Source: Bolinopsis microptera (lineage: Eukaryota; Ctenophora; Tentaculata; Lobata; Bolinopsidae). From it: DNA of 64,000 nucleotides. The number at the start of each line of letters is the position of its first letter. The stretch's first letter is position 1. The translations under genes and the position numbers were made by a program. Where the stretch lies: positions 10,578,636 to 10,642,635 of the forward strand of contig NC_087073.1 in the NCBI RefSeq assembly GCF_026151205.1, read 5' to 3'. The notes under the pieces were generated by a model. The model saw nothing but the letters and a program-made list of their open reading frames with translations, was not told the origin of the DNA and searched no databases. This document shows positions 32,896 to 43,612 of this stretch, one piece after another.

Positions 32896-33725
32896 ATCGA
32901 CCGGGATCCCGGCCCCGGCCCCGGATACGGCCGGGATTTGTGTTTTTTCCCCGGCCCCGGCAAAATAATTTTCAAAATCCCGGCCCCGGCCAGAGGCCCC
33001 CAATCCCGGCCCCGGCCCCGGCTGATTTTGTCAATTTTTGCCGGGATTTCTCGTATTTTCTGCCTCAATTTAAACCGATAGATTATCAGAATTTATCTTG
33101 ATTTTTAGACTAAAATTAAACACAAAATTTTCGGTAACATGAGATCGAGTGAAAAATATAAATACAAGGACTTGACATCATTCCAGTTTGATATTCAGAA
33201 AATTTCAACTTTGAATTTACAAATAATGTAAAATATTAATGTTGATTAAAAAAGTTCCAGGTTGATTAAAAAGTTCGAGTAAAGTCATGTGTTCGTGTAC
33301 CGTTTTCTTTCATATAACTAGTACAAACGTCAAACAATTCAGTTCAGGAGCAAAAAACAGTAGAGAGTGAGGCCGACTCAATGCAGATGATGATGATAGT
33401 CATCAGATCACAGATGATTACTCGTTTAAAGGAGTAGGAGGATATTTGGCAGTGAAATAACGCCAACTCATAGCAGTAATGTAAACAGCGTTTGGTGTAA
33501 TTATACTTAAACATTGTGTAGTGGCCTTATACGTTGACCTTGAAGCTAGCTCACATTGATACGAGTTTCCGGAAACTTTCAAAAATTTTCAAAATTAGAT
33601 TAAAAAAATCCCGGCCCCGGCATATTTTAGCCAATCCCGGCCCCGGCCCCGGCCTTGGCAACATTTCAAAATCCCGGTTAATCCCGGCCCCGGCTGATTC
33701 AACTTGGTCCCGGCCCCGGTCGATC
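32896..33725. repeat. Clusters of CCCGGCCCCGG palindromic words
   Basis: Dense GC islands at 32896-33030 and 33605-33725, in otherwise AT-rich DNA, share ATCCCGGCCCCGGCC and variants with a site near 29890. Proline/arginine frames through them are artefacts. They may be ends of a dispersed element. Confidence 0.6.
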
Positions 33726-33817
33726 CCTGGATACACGTCACTCCTGAATCATGATAATTATTACTGACTTCCAGTTCCCCTGAATGTATTTATTTAATTG
33801 ATCAGAACACTTTTCAG

Positions 33818-35188
33818 ATGTCATATTGTCACATAAAAAGCGAAGTGAAGACCGAAGAAGAGGATTTGATAAGCAAAACTGGAGGTTTCCTGTGTCCAGC
33901 ATGTGGTGAACAACTTTTGAACGAGAATAATTTCCTTGAACATATCAGGGAACGCCATTATAAACCTGATCTGCAAGTACAAGATGAGGAACATAGCTTG
34001 TTACGTGAATTTACTGGAGGTTCTGTTCATAACAATGGTCATGTTACAGAACAAGATGGTTGTTGTGTTCAAAATATATGTGACTTTAAATCAGAAGTAA
34101 AAACTGAGCAGAGTGAATTTAATGAAGAGGCTGGAGGCTTTCTCTGCTCAGTTTGTGGGGAACATTATGCGGAGGAGGCCAGTTTTATTGAGCATATCAA
34201 GGATCACGTTAATACTTCAGGCAAACGAAAAAGACCAAAATGTGATGAATTTCAAAGTGATCGGGATAATAGTAGCGAAGTAGCTAAACCGGACTATTCT
34301 ACCATCTATCAGAAGAATCCCAATTCTCAAGAAAGTGAAAACCTGTTGAAATGTCCTGATTGTTCGTATAGCACAGCTAGTCAATCAAACCTCAGAGTAC
34401 ATATGAAGACTCACTCAGGAGAGAAACCATATAAATGTCCAGATTGTTCGTATGCAACAGCTCAGAAATCACATCTCAAAGTACATATGGTGACTCACTC
34501 GGGTGAGAAACCATATAAATGTCCAGATTGTTCGTATGCAGCAGTTTGGAAATCACATCTCAAAGTACATATGGTGATTCACTCGGGAGAGAAACCATAT
34601 AAATGTCTAGATTGTTCGTATGCAGCAGCTTTAAAATCAAACCTCAGAGTACATAATATGAAGACTCACTCCGGAGAGAAACCATATAAATGTCCAGATT
34701 GTTCCTATGCAGCAGCTCAGAAATCAATCCTCAAAGTACATATGATCACTCACTCCGGAGAGAAACCATATAAATGTCCAGATTGTTCCTATGCAGCAGC
34801 TCTAAAATCAACCCTCAGAGGACATATGAAGACTCACTCCGGAGAAAAACCATATAAATGTCCAGAATGTTCGTATGCAGCAGCTCGGAAATCACATCTC
34901 AAAGTACATATGGTGACTCACTCCGGAGAGAAACCATATAAATGTCCAGATTGTTCGTATGCAGCAGTTTGGAAATCACATCTCAAAGTACATATGGTGA
35001 TTCACTCGGGAGAGAAACCATATAAATGTCCAGATTGTTCGTATGCAGCAGCTTTAAAATCAAACGTCAGAGTACATATGAAGACTCACTCCGGAGAGAA
35101 ACCATATAAATGTCCAGATTGTTCCTATGCAGCAGCTCAGAAATCAATCCTCAAAGTACATATGAAGACTCACTCGGGAGAGAAATAA
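33818..35188 (+). CDS. C2H2 zinc-finger protein, cluster member 2 (2 + 10 fingers)
   Basis: A 456-codon intact frame with the same N-terminus as member 1 (MSYCHIKSEVKTEEEDL) and ten tandem CPDCSY fingers. One finger has an H-x4-H spacing (RVHNMKTH). A block of fingers (W-S-H, L-S-N, Q-S-I helices) is repeated within the gene, showing internal duplication. It ends SGEK then TAA, which replaces the Pro codon of the GEKP linker; a decayed finger follows. The start lies directly after TTTTCAG. Probable nuclear DNA-binding protein. Confidence 0.9.
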   Translation: MSYCHIKSEVKTEEEDLISKTGGFLCPACGEQLLNENNFLEHIRERHYKPDLQVQDEEHSLLREFTGGSVHNNGHVTEQDGCCVQNICDFKSEVKTEQSEFNEEAGGFLCSVCGEHYAEEASFIEHIKDHVNTSGKRKRPKCDEFQSDRDNSSEVAKPDYSTIYQKNPNSQESENLLKCPDCSYSTASQSNLRVHMKTHSGEKPYKCPDCSYATAQKSHLKVHMVTHSGEKPYKCPDCSYAAVWKSHLKVHMVIHSGEKPYKCLDCSYAAALKSNLRVHNMKTHSGEKPYKCPDCSYAAAQKSILKVHMITHSGEKPYKCPDCSYAAALKSTLRGHMKTHSGEKPYKCPECSYAAARKSHLKVHMVTHSGEKPYKCPDCSYAAVWKSHLKVHMVIHSGEKPYKCPDCSYAAALKSNVRVHMKTHSGEKPYKCPDCSYAAAQKSILKVHMKTHSGEK

Positions 35189-35651
35189 TTCAACTGTTCA
35201 GATTGTTCTTTAAAGCAGCCCAGAATTCAAATCTACTAAAACCGCAGAAAATGCATGCTTACCAGACACGAGATAACTCATACCGGCCAAAAACTATTCA
35301 AATTTTTGGAATGATCATTATATTATGAAATTGCACCAAAAGTGTATTTTTGAACATTAGAAGACTTGTACCGGCGAAAAACCGTACAACAACTGTTCCG
35401 TGTGTTCATTCTGCTTTCCTTGCTGGAGTAATCTAGTCAGAGAACACATATTCCGGCGAGAAAACTCTGCCCTGATGCTGTAACAACACTAACTAACTAG
35501 ACATATGGGAACTCAATAATAATCAGCAGACTGAGAAGTTGTACTTCTGTTTTAAGTTCTTTGCGATATATTTGTGTTAATCGTATTATACCTTATCTTG
35601 AATGTAAAATCCGGATTGGAGTATCGTTGATGATTGGAGTATCGTTGATGA

Positions 35652-35712
35652 CAGAATACATTACAACAATGCAACTTATCAATGATGAGTTGCATTGTTG
35701 TAATGTATTCTG
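35652..35712. repeat. Perfect 24-bp inverted repeat, 13-nt loop
   Basis: Arms 35652-35675 (CAGAATACATTACAACAATG...) and 35689-35712 are exact reverse complements. The right arm runs into the P-element start. Confidence 0.9.
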
Positions 35713-35895
35713 TGTAAAATTATCTTTATCCCGGTTACTGCGACAAGTAACAAATGCTCTTATTAGGGAAAGGAGTTTACTCGACGTTTAAATGTAACTA
35801 CATCGTATTCATGATCTAAAAACAAGTGTTAAAAATTCAAAACGTTAAACAAAAAATTTTTAAATAAGTTTATGTACACAAATTTTGCCTCAGAT
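35704..35895. mobile_element. P element (palindromic MITE), half copy
   Basis: Left arm and loop of the near-palindrome seen intact at 40924-41264 (TATTCTGTGTAAAATTATCT ... GGAGTTTACTCGACG ... CAAATTTTGCCTCAGATATA). The right arm is missing. Confidence 0.75.
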
Positions 35896-36277
35896 ATATG
35901 TTTACACTTATCTTGAATGATTAATAATGAATATCAAAATCGACCAGCTTCTATTAGGGATCTTATATAAACTTATATTAAATATTGTCATGTCTTTATT
36001 TGGTTTATAACTCTCAGTTGTGGGGCATATACTCGGTCTGTTTTTTGTTGAAGATGAAGTTCAATTTAGCAATACTGATGAATTTTGCTTTCTGGAAATT
36101 ATCTTATTTACTATATGAAATATGCATCTGTTGAAACTTGATCTTATAAAACATTGTATAAATCTGAAATAATAATAAAATTATGAGTGATATACGGCAC
36201 TCCTGAATCATGATAATTATTACTGACTTCCAGTTCCCCCTGAATGTATTTATTTAATTAACCAGAACACTTTTCAG

Positions 36278-36318
36278 ATGTCATGTTGTCGCATAAAAAG
36301 CGAAGTGAAGACCGAAGA
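36278..36318 (+). pseudogene. Truncated stub of a sixth zinc-finger gene
   Basis: The conserved upstream flank and TTTTCAG precede an ATG and about 13 codons (MSCC, IKSEVKTE-like with H to R), then the sequence jumps to GCTTCTATTAGGGATC of the spacer. This looks like a copy lost by recombination between tandem units. Confidence 0.8.
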
Positions 36319-36631
36319 GCTTCTATTAGGGATCTTATATAAACTTATATTAAATATTGTCATGTCTTTATTTGGTTTATAACCTTCAGTTGTGGGGCAT
36401 ATACCCGTTCTGTTTTTTGTTGAAGATTAAATTCAATTAAGCAATATTGATAAAATTTTGCATTCTGGAAATTATCTAATTTACTATATGCATCTGTTGA
36501 AACCTGATCATATAAAACTAAAATAATAGTCAAATTTTGAGTGATACACGGCACTCTTGAATCATGATAATTATTACTGAGTTCCAGTTCCCCCTGAATG
36601 TATTTATTTAATTAACCAGAACACTTTTCAG

Positions 36632-37821
36632 ATGTCATGTTGTCACATAAAAAGCGAAGTGAAGACCGAAGAAGAGGATTTGAGAAGCAAAACTGAAGGT
36701 TTTCTGTGTCCAGCATGTGGTGAACAACTTTTAAACGAGAAGTATTTCATTGAACATATCAGGGAACGCCATTATAAACCTGATCTGCAAGTACAAGATG
36801 AGGAACACAGTTTGTTACGTGAATTTACTGGAGGTTCTGTTCATAACAATGGTCATGTTACAGAACAAGATGGTTGTTGTGTTCAAAATAAATGTGACTT
36901 TAAATCAGAAGTAAAAACTGAGCAAAGTGAATTCAATGGAGAGGCTGCAGGCTTTCTCTGCTCAGTTTGTGGGAACATTATGCTGAGGAGGCCATTTTTA
37001 TTGAGCATATCAAGGATCACGTTAATACTTCTGGCAAACGAAAAATACCAAGATGTGATGAATTTCAAAGTGATCGGGATAATAGTAACGAAGTAGCTGA
37101 ACCGGACTATTCTACCACCTATCAGAAGAATCCCAATTCTCAAGAAATTGAAAAACTGTTGAATTGTCCTGATTGTTCGTATAGTACAGCTCGTAAATCA
37201 AACTTCAAAAGGCATATAGTTATTCACTCCGGAGAGAAACCATATAAATGTCCAGATTGTTCCTTTGCAGCAGCTTTGAAATCACATCTCAAAGTACATA
37301 TGGTGACTCATTCGGGTGAGAAACCATATAAATGTCCAGATTGTTCGTATGCAGCAGTTCGGAAATCATATCTCAAAATACATATGATCACTCACTCCGG
37401 AGAGAAACCATATAAATGTCCAGATTGTTCCTATGCAGCAGCTCTGAAATCAACCCTCAGAGCACATATGAAGACTCACTCCGGAGAGAAACCATATAAA
37501 TGTCCAGAATGTTCGTATACAACAGCTCGTAAATCAGACCTCAGAGTACATATGATGACTCACTCCGGAGAGAAACCATTTAAATGTCCAGATTGTTCGT
37601 ATGCAGCAGCTCAGAAATCAACCCTCATAGTACATATGAGGACTCACTCGGGAGAAAAACCATATAAATGTCCGGATTGTTCGTATGCAGCAGCTCTGAA
37701 ATCAAACCTCAAAGTACACATGAGTACTCACTCGGGAGAGAAACCATATAAATGTCCAGATTGTTCGTATGCAGCAGTTTCGAAATCAAACCTCAAAGTA
37801 CATATGAAAAGTCACTCCTAA
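36632..37821 (+). pseudogene. C2H2 zinc-finger member 3, broken by a 1-bp deletion
   Basis: The first frame (36632-37096) has the usual N-terminus. The second finger then changes frame because GTTTGTGGGGAACAT of the other members is GTTTGTGGGAACAT here (about 36966-36974). The remaining spacer and eight fingers are open in the other frame (to 37821). Both halves are otherwise well preserved, so the lesion is recent, a sequencing error, or the downstream half is used from another start. Its last finger ends MKSHS at TAA, one finger earlier than the fossil. Confidence 0.8.
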
Positions 37822-39395
37822 GAGAAATAATTCCACTGATCAGATTGTTCTTTTAAAGCAGCCCAGATTTCAAATGTACTATAACCCCAGAAGATGCATG
37901 CTAGCCAAACGCAAGAGAACTCATACTGACCAAAAACTATACAATTTTTCGGAATGATCATAATATTATAATAATGTACTAAAAGTGCATTTATTTGTAC
38001 ATCAGAAGACTTGTACCGGTGGAAAACCGTACAACTGTTCCGTGTGTTCATTCGGCGAGAAAACTCTTCCCTGATGCTGTAACAACACCAACTAACTTGA
38101 CATATTATGGGAACTCAATAATAATTAGCAGACTGAGAAGTTGTACTTCTGTTTTCAGTTCTTTGCGATATATTTGTCTTAATCGTATTATACCTTATCT
38201 TGAATGTAAAATCTGTATTGGAGTATTGTTTATGAGTCGCATTGTTGTAATGTATTCTGTGTAAAATTATCTCTATCCCGGTTACTGCGACAAGTAAAAA
38301 ATGTTCTTATTAGGGAAAGGAGTTTACTCGACGATTCAATGTAACTTCATCGTATTCATGATCTAAAAACAAGTGTTAACAAGAATTTCGCCGCGGTTAA
38401 ACCACGCACGATCAATTTTCCCTACCATGTACTTGTACCATTAATTCTTTTGCGTGAAACGTGTGACTGGAAAAAAGTGCACCATATTTACATACTATGT
38501 TGTTTATAAATGAGTGGGATTCGTGCATGGTAAAAATTGACGATTTATTTGACCAATGCAGCGCCGCGCATCAACAATAAATGTATCCAGAAAATTGCGG
38601 AAAATAACTTTGCGAAGGAGGAATTTCGCTGTAATTAATTAACACATGGCTAGCGTCGCGTGCAGCATAACAGACTCTTCCTATACACATAATTATAGGG
38701 GAATGGTCTATATTTCAAAGGAGCAGACTTTTGTCATCATCGCAGGTCCATCGGGCCACCTCATATATCCAAACCCGATTACTTATTCCCTACGATCATT
38801 TTGCCTTCGGCAAGAGTAGGGAAAAAAATTCAAAACGTATAGAAATATATCTGAGGCAAAATTTGTGTACATTAATTTATTTTCAAAAAAATTTTTTTTA
38901 CGTTTTGAATTTTTAAAATTTGTTTTTAGATCATGAATACGATGTAGTTACATTGAAACGTCGAGTAAACTCCTTTCCCTAATAAGAGCATTGTTACTTT
39001 TCGTAGTAACCGGGATACAGATAATTTTACACAGAATACACTTATCTTGAATGATTAATAATGAATGATAAAATCGACCAGCTTCTATTAGGGATCTTAT
39101 ATAAACTTATATTAAATATTGTCATGTCTTTATTTGGTTTATAACCTTCAGTTGTGGGGCATATACCCGTTCTGTTTTTTGTTGAAGATTAAATTCAATT
39201 AAGCAATATTGATAAAATTTTGCATTCTGAAAATTGTCTAATTTACTATATATGCATCTGTTGAAACCTAATCATATAAAACTAAAATAATAATAAAATA
39301 ATGAGTGATATACGGCACTCCTGAATCATTATAATTATTACTGACTTCCAGTTCCCCCTGAATGTATTTATTTAATTAACCAGAACACTTTTCAG
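37822..39395. other. Spacer between members 3 and 4
   Basis: Contains the fossil-finger tail and a P element (38253-39038) with a 446-bp unrelated insertion. No gene is supported; the frame 38731-38916 is not credible. Confidence 0.5.
38253..39038. mobile_element. P element interrupted by a ~446-bp insertion
   Basis: Left arm 38253-38378 and right portion from about 38825 match the intact copy at 40924-41264. Between them lies unrelated DNA (38379-38824) beginning CAAGAATTTCGCCGCGG, a nested insertion that is itself unidentified. Confidence 0.7.
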
Positions 39396-40355
39396 ATGTC
39401 ATGTTGTCACATAAAAAGCGAAGTGAAGACCGAAGAAGAGGATTTGATAAGCAAAACTGGAGGTTTTCTGTGTCCAGCATGTGGTGAACAACTTTTAAAC
39501 GAGAAGTATTTCCTTGAACATATCAGGGAACGCCATTATAAACCTGATCTGCAAGTACAAGATGAGGAACATAGCTTGTTACGTGAATTTACTGAAGGTT
39601 CTGTTCATAACAATGGTCATGTTCCAGAACAAGATGGTTGTTGTGTTCGAAATAAATGTGACTTTAAATCAGAAGTAAAAACTGAGCAGAGTGAATTTAA
39701 TGAAGAGGCTGGAGGCTTTCTCTGCTCAGTTTGTGGGGAACATTATGCGGAGGAGGCCAGTTTTATTGAGCATATCAAGGATCACGTTAATACTTCAGGC
39801 AAACGAAAAAGACCAAGATGTGATGAATTTCAAAGTGATCGGGATAATAGTAGCGAAGTAGCTAATCTGGACTATTCTACCATATATCAGAAGAATCCCA
39901 ATTCTCAAGAAAGTGAAAACCTGTTGAAATGTCCTGATTGTTCGTATACAACAGCTCGTAAATCAAACCTCAGAGTACATATGAAGACTCACTCCGGAGA
40001 GAAACCATATAAATGTCCAGATTGTTCGTATGCAGCAGCTCTGAAATCACATCTCAAAGTACATATGGTGACTCACTCGGGTGAGAAACCATATAAATGT
40101 CCCAATTGTTCATATGCAGCAGTTTGGAAATCACATCTCGAAGTACATAATATGGTGATTCACTCGGGAGAGAGACCATATAAATGTCCAGATTATTCGT
40201 ATGAAGCAGCTCGGAAATCAGATCTCAAAGTACATTTGAAGATTCGCTCCGGAGAGAAACCATTTATATGTCCAGATTGTTCGTATGCAGCAGCTCGGAA
40301 ATCGACTCTTAGACTTCATATGAAGACTCACTCCGGAGAAAAACTATATAAATGA
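39396..40355 (+). pseudogene. C2H2 zinc-finger member 4, nonsense-truncated with a decayed finger
   Basis: The 319-codon frame has the standard N-terminus and five fingers. The fourth is dead (CPDYSY, Cys to Tyr; final His to Arg in KIRSG). The frame ends where the next finger's TGT-CCA reads TGATCA, giving a stop, although finger-coding sequence continues after it to about 40453. The product may still be made, but the gene looks to be decaying. Confidence 0.78.
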
Positions 40356-41638
40356 TCAGATTGTTCGTATGCAGCAGTTCGGAGATCAGAGCTCAAAGTA
40401 CATGTGATGACTCACTCCGGTGAGAAAGTACATATGAAGACTCACTCGGGATAGAAATAATTCAACTGTTCAGATTGTTCTTTTAAAGCAGCCCAGAATT
40501 CAAATCTACTAAAACCGCAGAAAATGCATGCTTGCCAGACACGAGAGAACTCATACCGGCCAAAAACTATTCAAATTTTTGGAATGATCATTATATTATG
40601 AAATTGCACCAAAAGTGTATTTTTTGAACATTAGAAGACTTGTACCGGCAAAAAACTGTACAACTACTGTTCCGTGTGTTCATTATGCTCTCCTTGCTGG
40701 AGTTATCTAGTCAGAGAAACATATTCCGGCGAGAAAACTCTGCCCTGATGCTGTAACAACACTAACTAACTAGACATATGGGAACTCAATAATAATTAGC
40801 AGACTGAGAAGTTGTACTTCTGTTTTAAATTCTTTGCGATATGTTTGTCTTAATCGTACTATACCTTATCTTGAATGTAAAATCTGGATTGGAGTATTGC
40901 TCATGAGTTGCATTGTTGTAATGTATTCTGTGTAAAATTATCTTTATCCCGGTTACTGTGACAAGTAAAAAATGCTCTTATTAGGGAAAGGAGTTTACTC
41001 GACGTTTCAATGTAACTACATCGTATTCATGATTTAAAAACAAGTGTTATAAATTCAAAACGTAAAAAACATATATCTGAGGCAAAATTTGTGTACATAA
41101 ATTTATTTTTTAAAAAATGTTTTTTACGTTTTGAATTTTTAACACTTGTTTTTAGATCATGAATACGATGTAGTTACATTTAAAAGTCGAGTAAACTCCT
41201 TTACCTAATAAGAGCATTTTTACTTGTAGCAGTAACCGGGATAAAGATAATTTTACACAGAATACACTTATCTTGAATGATTAATAATGAATGATAAAAT
41301 CGACCAGCTTCTATTAGGGATCTTATATAAACTTATATTAAATATTGTCATGTCTTTATTTGGTTTATAACCTTCAGTTGTGGGGCATATACTCGGTCTG
41401 TTTTTTGTTGAAGATGAAGTTCAATTTAGCAATACTGATAAAATTTCGCTTTCTGGAAATTATCTTATTCACTATATGAAATATGCATCTGTTGACACTT
41501 GATCTTATAAAACATTGTATAAATCTGAAATAATAATAAAATAATGAGTGATATACGGCACTCTTGAATCATTATAATTATTACTGACTTCCAGTTCCCC
41601 CTGAATGTATTTATTTAATTAACCAAAACTCTTTTCAG
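40356..41638. other. Spacer between members 4 and 5
   Basis: Remnant finger codons (40356-40453), the fossil terminal finger, then an intact P element (40924-41264) and the conserved upstream flank of member 5. No gene is supported. Confidence 0.5.
40924..41264. mobile_element. P element, intact 341-bp near-palindrome
   Basis: Arms of about 150 bp mirror each other. The left starts TATTCTGTGTAAAATTATCT and the right ends AGATAATTTTACACAGAATA. A short loop contains ATATCTGAGGCAAAATTTGT. A copy or part-copy sits in three successive zinc-finger spacers, so it is part of the duplicated unit. Confidence 0.85.
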
Positions 41639-43612
41639 ATGTCATATTGCAATTGTCACATAAAAAGCGAAGTGAAGACCGAAGAAGAGGATTTAATAAG
41701 CAAAACTGGAGGTTTCCTGTGTCCAGCATGTGGTGAACAACTTTTGAACGAGAATAATTTCCTTGAACATATCAGGGAACGCCATTATAAACCTGATCTG
41801 CAAGTACAAGATGAGGAACATAGCTTGTTACGTGAATTTACTGGAGGTTCTGTTCCTAACAATGGTCATGTTACAGAAGAAGATGGTTGTTGTGTTCGAA
41901 ATAAATGTGACTTTAAATCAGAAGTAAAAACTGAGCAGAGTGAATTTAATGAAGAGGCTGGAGGCTTTCTCTGCTCAGTTTGTGGGGAACATTATGCGGA
42001 TGAGGCTAGTTTTATTGAGCATATCAAGGATCACGTAAATACGTCTTGCAAACAAAAAAGACCAAGATGCAATGTAATTGAAAGTTTTAGTGGTTATAGT
42101 AGCGAAGTAGCTAAACCGGACTATTCTACCATCTATCAGAAGAATCCCAATTCTCAAGAAAGTGAAAACCTGTTGAAATGTCCCGATTGTTCGTATACAA
42201 CAGCTCGTAAATCAAAATTCAAAAGGCATATAGATATTCACTCCGGTGAGAAACCATATAAATGTTCAGATTGTTCGTATGCAGCAGCTCGGAATTCAGA
42301 TCTTAAAGTACATATAATGAAGATTCACTCGGGAGAGAAACAATTTATATGTTCAGATTGTTCGTATGCAACAGCTCGGAAATCAAACCTCAGAGTACAT
42401 ATGAAGACTCACTTCGGAGAGAAACCATATAAATGTCCAGATTGTTTGTATGCAGTAGTTTTGAAATCAGAGCTCAAAGTACATATGATGACTCACTCCG
42501 GTGAGAAACCATTTATATGTCCAGAATGTTCGTATGCAGCAGCTCGGAAATCAAACCTCAAATTTCATATAATGAGGACTCACTCCGGTGAGAAACCATT
42601 CAAATGTTCAGATTGTTCGTATGCAGCAGTTCGGAGATCAGATCTCAAAGTACATATGATGACTCACTCCGGACAGAAACCGAATAAATGTTCAGATTGT
42701 TCGTATGCAGCAGTTCGGAGATCAGATCTGAAAGTACATATGGTGACTCACTCCAGAGAGAAACCATATAAATGTCCAGAGTGTTCGTATGCAACAGCTC
42801 TGAAATCAAACCTCAGAGTACATCTGAAGACTCACTCCGGTGAGAAACCATTTAAATGTCCAGATTGTTCGTATGCAGCAGTTCGGAGATCAGATCTGAA
42901 AGTACATATGATGACTCACTCCGGACAGAAACCGAATAAATGTTCAGATTGTTCGTATGCAGTAGTTTGGAAATCAGAGCTCAAAGTACATATGATGACT
43001 CACTCCGGTGAGAAACCATTTATATGTCCAGAATGTTCGTATGCAGCAGCTCGGAAATCAAACCTCAAATTTCATATAATGAGGACTCACTCCGGTGAGA
43101 AACCATTCAAATGTTCAGATTGTTCGTATGCAGCAGTTCGGAGATCAGATCTCAAAGTACATATGATGACTCACTCCGGACAGAAACCGAATAAATGTTC
43201 AGATTGTTCGTATGCAGTAGTTTGGAAATCAGAGCTCAAAGTACATATGATGACTCACTCCGGTGAGAAACCATTTATATGTCCAGAATGTTCGTATGCA
43301 GCAGCTCGGAAATCAAACCTCAAATTTCATATAATGAGGACTCACTCCGGTGAGAAACCATTTAAATGTCCAGATTGTTCGTATGCAGCAGTTCGGAAAT
43401 CAGATCTCAAAGTACATATGATGACTCACTCCGGAGAGAAACCATTTAAATGTCCAGATTGTTCGTATGCAGCAGCTCTGAAATCAACTCTTCGGAATCA
43501 TCTGAAGACTCACTCTGGTGAGAAACCATTTAAATGTCCATATTGTTCGTATGCAGCAGCTCGGAAATCAAGTCTACTAAAACACCAGAAAATTCATGCT
43601 AGAGGAATCTAA
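41639..43612 (+). CDS. C2H2 zinc-finger protein, cluster member 5 (2 + 17 fingers), largest and intact
   Basis: A 657-codon frame. The N-terminus (MSYCNCHIKSEVKTEEEDL) is that of the cluster, with one small insertion; two N-terminal fingers follow, then 17 tandem fingers. A three-finger block (RKSNLKFHIMRTH, RRSDLKVHMMTH, WKSELKVHMMTH) occurs in near-identical copies, about 255 bp each, and the H-x4-H finger travels with it. The final finger (CPYCSYAAARKSSLLKHQKI) is intact here, unlike in its siblings, making this the most complete member. Likely a sequence-specific DNA-binding nuclear protein. Confidence 0.92.
   Translation: MSYCNCHIKSEVKTEEEDLISKTGGFLCPACGEQLLNENNFLEHIRERHYKPDLQVQDEEHSLLREFTGGSVPNNGHVTEEDGCCVRNKCDFKSEVKTEQSEFNEEAGGFLCSVCGEHYADEASFIEHIKDHVNTSCKQKRPRCNVIESFSGYSSEVAKPDYSTIYQKNPNSQESENLLKCPDCSYTTARKSKFKRHIDIHSGEKPYKCSDCSYAAARNSDLKVHIMKIHSGEKQFICSDCSYATARKSNLRVHMKTHFGEKPYKCPDCLYAVVLKSELKVHMMTHSGEKPFICPECSYAAARKSNLKFHIMRTHSGEKPFKCSDCSYAAVRRSDLKVHMMTHSGQKPNKCSDCSYAAVRRSDLKVHMVTHSREKPYKCPECSYATALKSNLRVHLKTHSGEKPFKCPDCSYAAVRRSDLKVHMMTHSGQKPNKCSDCSYAVVWKSELKVHMMTHSGEKPFICPECSYAAARKSNLKFHIMRTHSGEKPFKCSDCSYAAVRRSDLKVHMMTHSGQKPNKCSDCSYAVVWKSELKVHMMTHSGEKPFICPECSYAAARKSNLKFHIMRTHSGEKPFKCPDCSYAAVRKSDLKVHMMTHSGEKPFKCPDCSYAAALKSTLRNHLKTHSGEKPFKCPYCSYAAARKSSLLKHQKIHARGI

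Larger units (their letters stand above)
31263..33817. other. Spacer between zinc-finger members 1 and 2, repeat- and relic-rich
   Basis: Holds a fossil finger after the member-1 stop (31263-31345), a 23-bp minisatellite (31936-32275), a transposon-protein fragment (32375-32627) and blocks of CCCGGCCCCGG. No other gene is supported. Confidence 0.5.
35189..36631. other. Spacer between members 2 and 3 with palindromes and a gene stub
   Basis: Contains the fossil finger after the stop, a 24-bp perfect palindrome (35652-35712), one arm of the P element (35704-35895), and a truncated 5' stub of another zinc-finger gene (36278-36318). The spacer segment beginning GCTTCTATTAGGGATCTTAT is repeated on both sides of the stub. 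Confidence 0.6.
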
